A program made the translations under genes and the position numbers. A stretch of 19,966 nt of DNA from DATBMY01 sp036554605 (GTDB lineage Bacteria > Acidobacteriota > Blastocatellia > UBA7656), in assembly GCA_036554605.1 (NCBI GenBank), contig DATBMY010000030.1, positions 1-19,966 on the forward strand, in the 5' to 3' direction. The notes under the pieces were generated by a model. The model was not told where the DNA came from. It saw nothing but the letters and a program-made list of their open reading frames with translations, and ran no database searches. Shown piece by piece: positions 8,764 through 17,435 of the stretch (positions are counted from its first letter, which is position 1; each line of letters begins with the position of its first letter).

Positions 8764-11631
8764 TCACTGCGCCTGCAAGCGAGCCGCGGCTGGCCGGGCG
8801 ACGGTCGGGAGATTGGAGATCAACCCTTCGGCGTACAGTCGCAGCCTCCGCACTCGCGAGCTGAGCGCAAGCTTCTCTTCATCGGTCAGGCAATATATTG
8901 CCGCCAGGACTTCGACGGGCTTCACCCCGCCATTAGGCGACACTTCGGTCACCATTATCAAACAACCGCGCTGGGCGTCGTGCTTCAGATCGAACGTGTA
9001 GCGCCGCGCATCGATCTTCTGGCGCTTTTCCTTACGCACTCGCTCAATGACGAAACTTTCGCGCGCGAGGAATTCGCTAATCAACCGGCCATGCAGGTCG
9101 CGTTCTTCAAGCTCGCCCAGTTCCGCGCGCGAAGCCTTTAGCCGCGCGACGGCCGCGCTGATCTCCGGCGCTTTCAAGGCGACCAGATACTCAGAGCGGT
9201 TGATCTCTTTTATAAGTGAATGAGCGCCGGCCGGCAATCGCATGACGCTCTTGAATCGGAACCCCGCGGGCAAGACGCCGTTTATGCGGCCGAGGAAATC
9301 GCTTTCGTCAAGCAGGTCGGGCGAGTCGAAATCAATCAACTCGTTTTCACCCACGGTCCCCACGCCCAGCGCCGGGCCGTACTGTATCAACGGCATCGGA
9401 TGGAAGCCCTGGCTGTAGCCGAGCCTCACCTTTGCCCGCCTGAATGCGCGCGGCAGCTGCCGCGTCAGGTCGAGGTGCGAAAGGTATTTCACCGGATCGC
9501 CTTTCTCAAACACGGCGCGGTAACGATAAAGCGCGCCCGCGATTTCGCGCGGCGCTTGAATGCGTTCCCCTGACCCCTGAATTTGAACAAGCGGTTTTTC
9601 GATGGACCCGGCGAGCGCCGCCACGCGGTCGCCGTAAGCACGGACTTCGAGGTGCATCTCGAAAGCTTTGGAGAGATGCTCGCGCGAAAGCGTGAGGTCG
9701 CATTCCAGTCCGCAGTTGTAACAGAGCAGCGGCTGCGCCGATACGCGCTCGAACTCTTCGTGCGAAGGAGCGATGGCCGTCGGCCTTCCGTCGATGATCT
9801 CGACGGGCAGCTCGCACGGCGGCGATATCTTCGCCTTGATTCCCTTCACATACTCGCGTGCGTTGAACTCGCGCTTTACCAGAGTATCAATATGATCCCA
9901 GACCATCTGCGCGAGCGGCGCGCCCGGCCCGTTCGTTTCGCGAACCGGAAGCTCTTTCAGATACTGGTTCGGATCTATGCCCTCGACGCGAAAAGCCTCC
10001 ATCCAGCGGTCGAAATCGAAATGCTCCGACCATCCATCGAAGCGGCAGCCCAGTCGCCACGCCCGCTCGATAACCTTCGCGAGCCGCCGGTCGCCTCGCG
10101 AAATGACGCCTTCGAGCAGGCTTGTCTCCGCGTGATGCACCTTTACCTCGATTCGGTAACGGCGGCCGAGGTCGCGCAAAGCGCGCTGCTTCCGTTTTAT
10201 CGAATCAAGATCTTCCTGCCGGCACCACTGGAACGGCGTGTGCGGCTTCGGCACAAAGTAAGAGGCCGAGCAGGTCACCTTGACGTTCTTGTTAAAGCGC
10301 GAGCGGCCAAGCTCGCGAACCTTGCGCCCAAGCTCGGCAATACCGAGCACGTCTTCATCGGTCTCTGTCGGCAGCCCGATCATGAAATACATCTTCATGC
10401 CCGACCACCCTTCTTCAAAAGCAACCGAGCACGAATTCAAAACGTCCTGCTCGGTGACGTTTTTGTTTATGACGTCGCGCATGCGCTGAGTGCCGGCTTC
10501 GGGCGCGATGGTAAAGCCTGTTTTACGGACGCGCGCTATCTCGCGCGCGAGCGATTCCTTGACCCCCGATGCTCGAAGCGACGAGACGGAGAAGCTGACC
10601 TTGCGCCGCTCAAGCTCCGCTCCGAGCATTTTCACCAGCGGCTCAAGGCAGGTGTAGTCGGCGGTCGAAAGCGAGGTCAGGCTCGTTTCATCGTAACCGC
10701 CCTTCTCTATCCCGTCGATCAACGTATCCACAATCTGTTTTGGATCGCGCTCTCTTACGGGGCGATATATCGTGCCCGCCTGGCAGAAGCGACACCCGTC
10801 GACGCAGCCGCGCGCTATTTCGAGAGCCATGCGATCATGCACAGCCTCTATCGCGGCGACGGGCGAATCCGAAGGGAACGGGTATTGATTTATATCTTTC
10901 ACGTACCGGCGGCGAACCGGGAATGGAATGTCCGGGTCTTCCGGTTTTTCTACCACCTGCAAACCGTGGTGCGGGCTTTCAGCCGTGCTGTATAAAGACG
11001 GCACGTACATGCCTTCGATCCGAGCAATCTCCCTCAACACCTGCTCGCGCGTCAGGTCCATATCCGAATCGCGCAGCTCGACGTAGCGGGCAACAAGCTC
11101 CTGGAAAGCCTCTTCGCCGTCGCCTATGACGAATACGTCTATGAAATCGGCTATGGGCTCGCACGAATAGACGCACGGCCCTCCGGCTACGACCAGCGGG
11201 TCGCCGAGCGTACGCTCGCGCGTCCTGAGCGGTATCGAGCCGAGGTCGAGCATCGTAAGCATGTTCGTATAAGTCAGCTCGTATTGCAGCGAGAAGCCCA
11301 CGACGTCAAAGTCGGCAAGCGGCGTATAGCTTTCAAGCGAGACAAGCGGGACGGCGCGCTCGCGAAGTCGCGCCTCCATATCCGGCCACGGAGCATATAC
11401 GCGCTCGGCCGCCCACCCCTCGCGCTTGTTGAGGATGCCGTAAAGGATCTTCAACCCGAGGTGGCTCATGCCTATCTCATAGGTGTCCGGGAAGCAGAGC
11501 GCGATACGAGTATCGATATCTCCATCGGGCTTGCTGATGGAGTTCCATTCGCCGCCAACATAGCGAGCCGGCTTTTCCACCGAGGGAAGTATTGAATCGA
11601 GTATTTCCTTGATCCTGGTCTTTTTATCCAT
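8764..11631 (-). CDS. TIGR03960-type B12-binding radical SAM protein fused to a DUF2344 (TIGR03936) domain
   Basis: Residues 1-30 are the family's N-terminal helix (ILPSVEKPARYVGGEWNS). About 40-210 form a cobalamin-binding-like Rossmann domain (FPDTYEIGMSHLGLKILY, VVAGGPCVYSCEP). The radical SAM core begins at ALEIARGCVDGCRFCQAG, where Cys276, Cys280 and Cys283 bind the 4Fe-4S cluster. Later TIAPEAGTQRMRDVINK and KMYFMIGLPTETDED are typical of the barrel. A second Cys group, CYNCGLEC (637-644), sits before the DUF2344 domain (about 702-930; VKYLSHLDLTRQLPRAFRRA, YSQGFHPMP). In many clostridia these two parts are separate neighbouring genes; here they are one 955-aa protein. The reaction is unknown. 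The ATG lies 3 bp after the rodA stop codon, so the gene is the tail of the elongasome operon and precedes the RNase gene, as in other phyla. Confidence 0.93.
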   Translation of the reverse strand: MDKKTRIKEILDSILPSVEKPARYVGGEWNSISKPDGDIDTRIALCFPDTYEIGMSHLGLKILYGILNKREGWAAERVYAPWPDMEARLRERAVPLVSLESYTPLADFDVVGFSLQYELTYTNMLTMLDLGSIPLRTRERTLGDPLVVAGGPCVYSCEPIADFIDVFVIGDGEEAFQELVARYVELRDSDMDLTREQVLREIARIEGMYVPSLYSTAESPHHGLQVVEKPEDPDIPFPVRRRYVKDINQYPFPSDSPVAAIEAVHDRMALEIARGCVDGCRFCQAGTIYRPVRERDPKQIVDTLIDGIEKGGYDETSLTSLSTADYTCLEPLVKMLGAELERRKVSFSVSSLRASGVKESLAREIARVRKTGFTIAPEAGTQRMRDVINKNVTEQDVLNSCSVAFEEGWSGMKMYFMIGLPTETDEDVLGIAELGRKVRELGRSRFNKNVKVTCSASYFVPKPHTPFQWCRQEDLDSIKRKQRALRDLGRRYRIEVKVHHAETSLLEGVISRGDRRLAKVIERAWRLGCRFDGWSEHFDFDRWMEAFRVEGIDPNQYLKELPVRETNGPGAPLAQMVWDHIDTLVKREFNAREYVKGIKAKISPPCELPVEIIDGRPTAIAPSHEEFERVSAQPLLCYNCGLECDLTLSREHLSKAFEMHLEVRAYGDRVAALAGSIEKPLVQIQGSGERIQAPREIAGALYRYRAVFEKGDPVKYLSHLDLTRQLPRAFRRAKVRLGYSQGFHPMPLIQYGPALGVGTVGENELIDFDSPDLLDESDFLGRINGVLPAGFRFKSVMRLPAGAHSLIKEINRSEYLVALKAPEISAAVARLKASRAELGELEERDLHGRLISEFLARESFVIERVRKEKRQKIDARRYTFDLKHDAQRGCLIMVTEVSPNGGVKPVEVLAAIYCLTDEEKLALSSRVRRLRLYAEGLISNLPTVARPAAARLQAQ

Positions 11632-11634
11632 CTA

Positions 11635-12723
11635 TTAATTCACAAATCTTCTTAGCCGCACGCTGAGCGCAAGGCCAATGCCTATGAATGTCGCCATGAC
11701 GGCCGTGCCGCCCGAGCTCATAAGCGGCAGCGGTATCCCCATAATCGGCATTATGCCGACGACCATCCCGAGATTACAGAGTATATGAAAGGCGATAAGA
11801 GACACGAATGCCATGATCATCAAAGCCCCGGCGCGCTCGCGCGCGGCCAGAGCAATCGATATGAGTCGCCAGATGAAGATGAGGTAAAGCACCATCATGA
11901 CGAGCACGCCCAGCAGCCCCATCTCTTCGGCGATCACGGCGGCTATGAAGTCTGTCCATGCGAAGGGGAGAAATCCGAGCTTCCCTTGCGTCCCCATCCC
12001 TATTCCCTTGCCCGTGACTCCGCCCGACCCGACCGCTATGACCGATTGTATGGTCTGATATGCGTACCCCTTCGGGTCTACTTGATCGGGGTAGAGGACC
12101 GCGTCGACGCGCTGTCGCTGGTAACCTTTTAGATGGGGATAGACTACGAAGACCAGCCCTACGATGACGGCGACGATGCCGGCCGCTATCCATAGCTTGC
12201 GCATCCCGGCAAGAAAGAAGAACGCGCCGACTATCGCCCCGAACGTCAGCATCGTTCCCGTATCATTTTCGAGTAGTATAAGTATTATCGGCGGCAGCGC
12301 TATCGCGCTCATGAAGAGCATGTCTTTCAGGTTGAGCGACCCCTGCCGCGGCTGGGTCATGTAGCGGGCGAGCATCAGTATGGTGGCGAGCTTGGCGAAT
12401 TCGCTCGGCTGGAGGCTGAAGCCCGCGATTCGAAGCCATGCTTTGTTGCCGTTGACCTCGACGCCCACCACCAGCACGAGAATCAGCAGGACTATAACCG
12501 CCGCATAAAAGAAGGGCGCGATGTTGACGATCACCTTGCGGTAGTCGGTAAACATCGCAAGCAGCGCAAGTCCTATGCCTATGCCGAGAGAGACCAGCTG
12601 TTTGTTGAGTTCGGCCGGGGCGGTGCTCTTGATGCCGATGCAGCCAAACAGCACGAGCGCGATCGGCGTGATCAGCAACAGCCAGTCTATGTCCCTTAAT
12701 GTTCTTTGCTTGATCTCAACCAT
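11635..12723 (-). CDS. rodA: RodA, SEDS-family peptidoglycan glycosyltransferase
   Basis: This integral membrane polymerase of the elongasome extends glycan strands from lipid II and works with PBP2. About ten membrane segments are visible. Signature regions are KAWLRIAGFSLQPSEFAKLA (95-114), the YQRQRVDAVLYPDQVDPKGYAYQ loop around 201-223, GSGGVTGKGIGMGTQ (232-246), FLPFAWTDFIAAVIAEEMG (251-269; Asp258 is the equivalent of the catalytically required Asp in Bacillus RodA), and MSSGGTAVM (335-343). At 362 aa it has a normal length. The ATG at 12723 was preferred to an in-frame TTG at 12738 because MVEIKQRTLRDIDW matches the usual start. It follows mrdA by 37 bp and lies 3 bp before the radical SAM gene, so all are one transcription unit. 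Confidence 0.96.
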   Translation of the reverse strand: MVEIKQRTLRDIDWLLLITPIALVLFGCIGIKSTAPAELNKQLVSLGIGIGLALLAMFTDYRKVIVNIAPFFYAAVIVLLILVLVVGVEVNGNKAWLRIAGFSLQPSEFAKLATILMLARYMTQPRQGSLNLKDMLFMSAIALPPIILILLENDTGTMLTFGAIVGAFFFLAGMRKLWIAAGIVAVIVGLVFVVYPHLKGYQRQRVDAVLYPDQVDPKGYAYQTIQSVIAVGSGGVTGKGIGMGTQGKLGFLPFAWTDFIAAVIAEEMGLLGVLVMMVLYLIFIWRLISIALAARERAGALMIMAFVSLIAFHILCNLGMVVGIMPIMGIPLPLMSSGGTAVMATFIGIGLALSVRLRRFVN

Positions 12724-12760
12724 TACAGCTACACGCAACTCGAAAAGATTCTATCCCCGG

Positions 12761-14743
12761 TTACTGCCGGACGCTTTGCCGCCCTCGAAGCGAGCTCACC
12801 GGAGGCGAAAGACGCTGAGCGACGGTCGCCGGCTGGCCGGTCGCCTCCTGCTCCCCCTTCGCGACCATCTCGGGGATGACCGGGCGGCCGAGCTTCTTGG
12901 AGAAATATGCCGCGTGAATCATCTTCGCTTTAGGCGCGGAAGCGCGCCCTCCAAACCCGCCGTGCTCGGTCAGGACGACGACCGCGAATTCAGGTTTCTC
13001 CTCTGTATGAAGCGGCGCGGCGCTTATGAACCAGGCGTGATCGCGGTGCTCGCGGCCGCCCTTCGATTTTTCCATTGCGATGACCTGCGCGGTGCCGGTC
13101 TTACCGCCCACGTTCAGCTCTCTTGGGAAGCCCACGCCGCCTGCCGTCCCGCCCTCATTGACCACGCCCCATGAGCCGTAGCTGACGATCTCGGTAGTCT
13201 CGGGCGAGAGCTTCAGGTCTACGGGTTTGTCCTCGTAATATGTCACCTCCTGCATATCGACCGTTGCCGATTCCTTGAACAGGTGAGGCACATGTAATTG
13301 CCCGCCCATGTAGATGCCGGAGACTGCGCGCAGCAGTTGCATGGGCGTAATGGCGACCGAGCCCTGCCCGATCGAAGCCAGCACCGTGTCGAAGTCTTTC
13401 CACTTCGGGTCGCGCTTGTTTACGCGGGCCTTCCACTCTCGGTCGGGTATTATCCCCTTGTACTCGCCGGGCAGGTCGATTCCGGTGCGAGTACCCGTGC
13501 CGAATCGCTTGACCCAGTCGTGAATCATGTCGACGCCCATCTTCAAGCCGAGGCGATAATAGTAACCGTCGCACGATCTTACTATCGATGTGTGGACGTC
13601 GGGCGCGCCGTGATTGCCCATACAGCGGACGAAGCGATTGCCGACCGATATGCCTCCGCCGCAGGTTATGCGAGAATCCTTCGGCGTGATGACGCCTTCT
13701 TCGAGCGCCGCCGCGCTCATCAGAAGCTTCCAGGTCGACCCGGTGGGGTATATGCCCTGAATCGCCTTATTGTAAAGCGGGTGCTTCGGATCATTGACTA
13801 TCGCGCGGACCTCGGCCCGGTTCTCGCCCGCCGAGATGACGTTGCGCGCGAAGACGTTCGGATCGAAAGCGGGCCTCGACACCATCGCCAGTATCTCGCC
13901 GTTCTGCGGGTTCATAGCGACGGCGACGCCCGTGTCGTTGGACTTGTCGAACTCCTCTTCCGCGACTTTTTGAATATCCAGGTCGATGGTGGTAATCAGA
14001 TCGCGGCCCCTTCTGGGAGGGACCACCTCGAGCTCCGCAATGGGGCGGCCCCGGCTGTCGACTATGAGGCGGCGCATGCCGTCTTTGCCGCGAAGGATCT
14101 TGTCGTAGATGGCTTCGAGGCCGCCCTGACCGATGATGTCACCCATCTTATAGCCCTGATACTGGGGCTTTTCGAGTTGCTTGCTGCTGACCTCGCCGAC
14201 GTAGCCGACGACATGCGAGGCGAGTTTCCCGTGCGGATAAATACGCTGGGGCTGCTCGTCTACGCGTATTTCGGGATGCTCGTAGGTGTGCCCGGCGACC
14301 CAGGCGAGGTCCATGGGCGTCGCGTTCTGCTTGACTAGTATAGGCTGCGACTTCGGCCGGAGCGGATCGTTTAGGTTAGTAATAAACTCGTCTCGGTCTA
14401 CGCCGAGGTTTTCGACGAGCGCCTCTATAGTCTTCTCGCGCCCCTCACCGCCTTTCGGTATGTCTTCAGGGGTGACGACGATGTTGTAGGCGGGCGTGTT
14501 GTCGACGATAACTTTCCCGCTACGGTCGAGTATCTTTCCGCGCGGCGCGGGGATCGGTATCTCGCGTATGCGGTTGTTTTCGGCCCGCGCGCGGTAATCT
14601 TCGTGCCGCGGCACCTGAAGAAAGTAAAAACGTATGCCGAGCCCAATGAACATGGCCAGCACCATGTACTGTACGACGTAGAGTCGCAGCTCGAAATTGT
14701 GTGTCTCTTCTCGCTTATTCTTCTGGTTCCTGTTGCTACTCAT
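12761..14743 (-). CDS. mrdA: penicillin-binding protein 2 (elongasome transpeptidase)
   Basis: A class B PBP that crosslinks lateral-wall peptidoglycan and partners RodA. It has a short basic cytoplasmic N-terminus, one membrane anchor (about 21-43), a pedestal/dimerisation domain beginning ENNRIREIPIPAPRGKILDR (56-75), and a transpeptidase domain with GSTWK (335-339, acyl-enzyme Ser336), SCD (390-392) and KTGTAQ (548-553). All three penicilloyl-serine motifs are present. Cys361 and Cys374 flank the CGGG...RCMGNHG segment seen in other PBP2s. At 660 aa the length is normal. The ATG at 14743 has AGAAGG about 4-9 bp upstream and overlaps the end of mreD by 8 bp, indicating translational coupling. 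Confidence 0.96.
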   Translation of the reverse strand: MSSNRNQKNKREETHNFELRLYVVQYMVLAMFIGLGIRFYFLQVPRHEDYRARAENNRIREIPIPAPRGKILDRSGKVIVDNTPAYNIVVTPEDIPKGGEGREKTIEALVENLGVDRDEFITNLNDPLRPKSQPILVKQNATPMDLAWVAGHTYEHPEIRVDEQPQRIYPHGKLASHVVGYVGEVSSKQLEKPQYQGYKMGDIIGQGGLEAIYDKILRGKDGMRRLIVDSRGRPIAELEVVPPRRGRDLITTIDLDIQKVAEEEFDKSNDTGVAVAMNPQNGEILAMVSRPAFDPNVFARNVISAGENRAEVRAIVNDPKHPLYNKAIQGIYPTGSTWKLLMSAAALEEGVITPKDSRITCGGGISVGNRFVRCMGNHGAPDVHTSIVRSCDGYYYRLGLKMGVDMIHDWVKRFGTGTRTGIDLPGEYKGIIPDREWKARVNKRDPKWKDFDTVLASIGQGSVAITPMQLLRAVSGIYMGGQLHVPHLFKESATVDMQEVTYYEDKPVDLKLSPETTEIVSYGSWGVVNEGGTAGGVGFPRELNVGGKTGTAQVIAMEKSKGGREHRDHAWFISAAPLHTEEKPEFAVVVLTEHGGFGGRASAPKAKMIHAAYFSKKLGRPVIPEMVAKGEQEATGQPATVAQRLSPPVSSLRGRQSVRQ

Positions 14744-15281
14744 AGAACCTTCTCTTTATGGCCATCCGCCGTGCCGCCGCCTGCTCGGAAAAGACGCGGT
14801 CGAGCGCTACGAACAGCAGTATGGCCGTCGAAGTGTCGGCCAGGGCTTTCCACCCTATAGTCTTGCCGAAATCCGCTAGCGAAGTCGCATAAGGGAGCAC
14901 CGACTCGGCAAGGTGTTCCTGCCTCAGCATCAGGTATAGTCCCGCGAATAGCACGGTGTTTGCCGCCGATGCGACGGCTACCACCGCAAGGCGCGCAAAC
15001 GGGTTTTCCAGCGATAACTTGATAGAGGCTATCGCCACCAGATAGCCTATCAGGGTTTTGGAAAAACCTCCAACACCGGGGATGCCGCCCATGATGGCGT
15101 CGCCGCCTATGCCTGCGAAAACGCCAACTAGCATGGCCAGCAGCGGAGCGCGCTGCAGGCCGAAATAGACCGTGACGAGCAGGGGCAGGTCTATATACTT
15201 AAAGAAAGCCAAATAATTCGGGAGCAGCATCTGTAGCAAGAGCGCGAAGAATATGGTAAGGGCGATTTTAAAGGTCTGCAC
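14736..15281 (-). CDS. mreD: rod shape-determining protein MreD
   Basis: A small integral membrane protein of the elongasome that bridges MreC and the RodA/PBP2 synthase. The 181-aa sequence shows five to six membrane segments (about 5-25, 31-45, 47-65, 73-90, 97-118, 142-162) and the conserved MreD block GGIPGVGGFSKTLIGY (65-80). The start is a GTG at 15281 with only a weak CCTGAAGA upstream. This may mean that MreD translation depends on ribosomes coming from mreC, from which it is separated by a 74-bp gap holding a strong inverted repeat. The C-terminus is basic (RRMAIKRRF) and overlaps the mrdA start. Confidence 0.92.
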   Translation of the reverse strand: MQTFKIALTIFFALLLQMLLPNYLAFFKYIDLPLLVTVYFGLQRAPLLAMLVGVFAGIGGDAIMGGIPGVGGFSKTLIGYLVAIASIKLSLENPFARLAVVAVASAANTVLFAGLYLMLRQEHLAESVLPYATSLADFGKTIGWKALADTSTAILLFVALDRVFSEQAAARRMAIKRRFYE

Positions 15282-15302
15282 TCTTCAGGCCACCCCACAA
15301 TT

Positions 15303-15356
15303 AATTGCGGATTCCGGATTCTAGATTTTGGATTACCTGATCCAAAAACCGCAATT
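15303..15356. repeat. heptamer-based inverted repeat in the mreC-mreD gap
   Basis: AATTGCGG (15303-15310) pairs with CCGCAATT (15349-15356). Inside, TTTTGGAT (15326-15333) pairs with ATCCAAAA (15340-15347) across a 6-nt loop. The left side can be read as four 7-bp units: GGATTCC, GGATTCT, AGATTTT and GGATTAC (15309-15336). The structure would form in the mRNA directly at the mreC stop codon, which its first base pair overlaps. Confidence 0.75.
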
Positions 15357-16210
15357 CACCTGTTCAACTCTTCAACCTGCAAATCTTTCTTTTCGACCAG
15401 CAGAACAAAGACGTGCTCGACACGGTCGACGGGGGCGGCCGGCTTGATAATGATCTTGTGCCAGGTGGCGGTCGGGTCCGGCTCCAGTCTCTCGACCGTC
15501 CCTATCAAAAGCCCCTTCGGATATATGCGGTCGTAGCCGGTCGTCACCACCGACTCGCCAACTTCGACGACGCTCGTGGAGGGGATGCTACGCAATTCGC
15601 AATAGGGCTCGTCGCCCAGGCCGCGCACTTCGCCCGGCTCCCTGGAATTCTGAAGCATCGCGCCCGCGCCCGCGTACTTATCGGTTATGAGCTGCACGGT
15701 CGAAAAGTTCGGCCCGACCGCTATCACTCGCCCGACTATTCCCGCGCCGGTCGCGACCGGCATATCGAGTTTCACGCCATCGGCGGTCCCCCGATCAATA
15801 ATCAAACGTTTGAACCAGAGGCTCGGGTTGCGCGATACGACGTTGGCCGCAATCTGAGTGTATGAAGCCAGCTGCGGGAGCGCGATTTGCGTCCTGAGCA
15901 CTTTATACTCAGCCTCTTTCTCGCGAAGGCTGTTGTTTTCGCCCGTCAGTTGCTCGACCCGTTCCCTTAGCTCTATGTTCTCCTGACGCGCGCCGCGCAA
16001 ATCCGTGTAGCCCGCTATCCAGCCCGTCACGGTAGAGATGATCCCGTCGGCGACCTGCGTGACGGCCGACAGCGGAGTCATAAGCCAGGTGCGAAGCACC
16101 GATTGCTCGCTATCCGGGTGGCGTGCGAAATAAGACATCATCACCACCTGACCGAGCAATAACCCGGCCAGTACCCAGTGAGCCTTCCTTTGTGCTACGT
16201 TCGCGCTCAT
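15356..16210 (-). CDS. mreC: rod shape-determining protein MreC
   Basis: A bitopic protein whose periplasmic part activates PBP2/RodA. Residues about 12-29 form the single membrane anchor. Residues about 75-108 form the coiled coil (ENIELRERVEQLTGENNSLR). The beta-barrel domains follow with ANVVSRNPSLWFKRLIIDRG (122-141), GAGIVGRVIAVGPNFSTVQLITD (155-177) and the second barrel around VVTTGYDRIYPKGLLIGTV. At 284 aa it has a typical length without long C-terminal additions. The ATG has only a weak CCCAGG nearby and is preceded by a 116-bp gap containing a long heptamer inverted repeat after mreB. Confidence 0.95.
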   Translation of the reverse strand: MSANVAQRKAHWVLAGLLLGQVVMMSYFARHPDSEQSVLRTWLMTPLSAVTQVADGIISTVTGWIAGYTDLRGARQENIELRERVEQLTGENNSLREKEAEYKVLRTQIALPQLASYTQIAANVVSRNPSLWFKRLIIDRGTADGVKLDMPVATGAGIVGRVIAVGPNFSTVQLITDKYAGAGAMLQNSREPGEVRGLGDEPYCELRSIPSTSVVEVGESVVTTGYDRIYPKGLLIGTVERLEPDPTATWHKIIIKPAAPVDRVEHVFVLLVEKKDLQVEELNR

Positions 16211-16219
16211 AACCTGGGA

Positions 16220-16324
16220 AGGACTGAGGGCTGAGGACTGAGGACTGAGCGCTTATGCTCAAAGGTGTTTTTCATGCAATCAGGTATTTTTTCCAAGTCA
16301 GCTCAGACCTCAGACCTCAGTCCT
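16220..16324. repeat. inverted repeat of tandem GGACTGA-type heptamers in the mreB-mreC gap
   Basis: The left arm (16221-16248) is four 7-bp units: GGACTGA, GGGCTGA, GGACTGA, GGACTGA, ending GC. The right arm (16301-16324) is the opposite strand version: GCTCAGAC, CTCAGAC, CTCAGTC, CT. The arms pair with about one mismatch per unit around a spacer of about 50 bp. In the mRNA the hairpin would begin 2 nt after the mreB stop codon and end about 10 nt before the mreC start, so it could protect the mreB end or lower mreC expression. Confidence 0.8.
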
Positions 16325-16326
16325 AA

Positions 16327-17370
16327 TTATAGCCCGTGATGCAGCATGGTGTTTTCCCAGCTCACACGGTTGAGAAGGTCGAAATCGGCGAGCATTTTTC
16401 CGGTCCCCAGCGCAACGGACGAAAGCGGGTTCTCGGCCAGAGAGACCGGCACGCCCGTCTCGTGCATCAACCGTTTATCTATGCCCTTCAACAGCGCGCC
16501 CCCGCCCGTCAGCACGATGCCGCGCTCGGCGATGTCGGCCGAAAGCTCGGGCGGCGTGCGTTCGAGCGCTACTCTCACCGCGTTGACCACGGTCGAGATC
16601 GGGTCCGCAAGCGCTTCGCGCACCTCTTCGTCGGTGATGGTTATCGTACGCGGCACGCCCTCTATGAGGTTGCGCCCTTTGATCTCCATCTGCAAGGGCT
16701 CTTCCATGGGCCAGGCCGAGCCCAGCTCTATTTTTATCGATTCGGCCGTTCGCTCGCCGATCAACAGATTGTACTTGCGCTTTATATATTGAATGATCGA
16801 CTCGTCAAGCTCGTTGCCCGCGACTCTCACCGCGCGCGAATAGACGATGCCCGATAGCGATATGACGGCGATGTCGGTCGTGCCGCCGCCGATGTCGACT
16901 ATCATGTTGCCGTAGGGCTCGGTGATCGGCAGGCCCGCTCCGATGGCGGCCGCCATCGCTTCGGCGACCAGATAGACCTTCGAGGCTTTCGCGCGGTAGG
17001 CCGCGTCTTCGACCGCGCGGCGCTCGACCTGAGTGATCTCGCCCGGCACGCCGATGACGACGCGAGGGCTGACCCAGGATCGCCCGTTATGAGCTTTGCG
17101 TATGAAGTGCTGCAGCATCTTCTCGGTCACTTCAAAGTCGGCGATCACGCCATCTTTCATCGGGCGGATGGCGATAATATTGCCGGGCGTTCGGCCAAGC
17201 ATCTCCTTGGCCTCCTTGCCGACAGCCTCGACTTTGTTAGTCACCTTGTTTATTGCGACAATGGAAGGCTCACTGACAACGATTCCGCGCCCTTTGGCGT
17301 AAACTAGAGTGTTTGCGGTCCCCAGGTCAATGGCGAGATCACTTGAAAAGGGATTAAATAGATTTCTCAT
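16327..17370 (-). CDS. mreB: rod shape-determining protein MreB (bacterial actin)
   Basis: An actin-fold ATPase that forms membrane-bound filaments and positions the elongasome. The nucleotide site is complete: DLAIDLGTANTLVY (11-24, phosphate-1), IGVPGEITQVERRAV (106-120), VDIGGGTTDIAVISL (158-172, phosphate-2) and GIVLTGGGALLKGID (284-298, adenosine loop). An amphipathic N-terminal stretch MRNLFNPF fits the membrane-binding end of Gram-negative-type MreB. Length 347 aa is normal. It lies 65 bp after the GGDEF gene on the same strand, with no terminator seen between, so it may be co-transcribed with it. Confidence 0.98.
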   Translation of the reverse strand: MRNLFNPFSSDLAIDLGTANTLVYAKGRGIVVSEPSIVAINKVTNKVEAVGKEAKEMLGRTPGNIIAIRPMKDGVIADFEVTEKMLQHFIRKAHNGRSWVSPRVVIGVPGEITQVERRAVEDAAYRAKASKVYLVAEAMAAAIGAGLPITEPYGNMIVDIGGGTTDIAVISLSGIVYSRAVRVAGNELDESIIQYIKRKYNLLIGERTAESIKIELGSAWPMEEPLQMEIKGRNLIEGVPRTITITDEEVREALADPISTVVNAVRVALERTPPELSADIAERGIVLTGGGALLKGIDKRLMHETGVPVSLAENPLSSVALGTGKMLADFDLLNRVSWENTMLHHGL

Positions 17371-17435
17371 CCTGATTAACTAAGCGGGTTTTCTTCCTCA
17401 ATTAATTCACAGGCGGCGCCGCGTACCGGCTATCG

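Noticed and set aside
9583..10995. 470-codon open frame on the plus strand inside the radical SAM gene
   Set aside because: It is antisense to a clear conserved gene, follows its codon structure, and has no family features; long antisense frames are expected in GC-rich coding DNA.
13298..14338. 346-codon plus-strand open frame opposite mrdA
   Set aside because: Antisense shadow of a complete PBP2 gene with all catalytic motifs; no start signal or recognisable domain.
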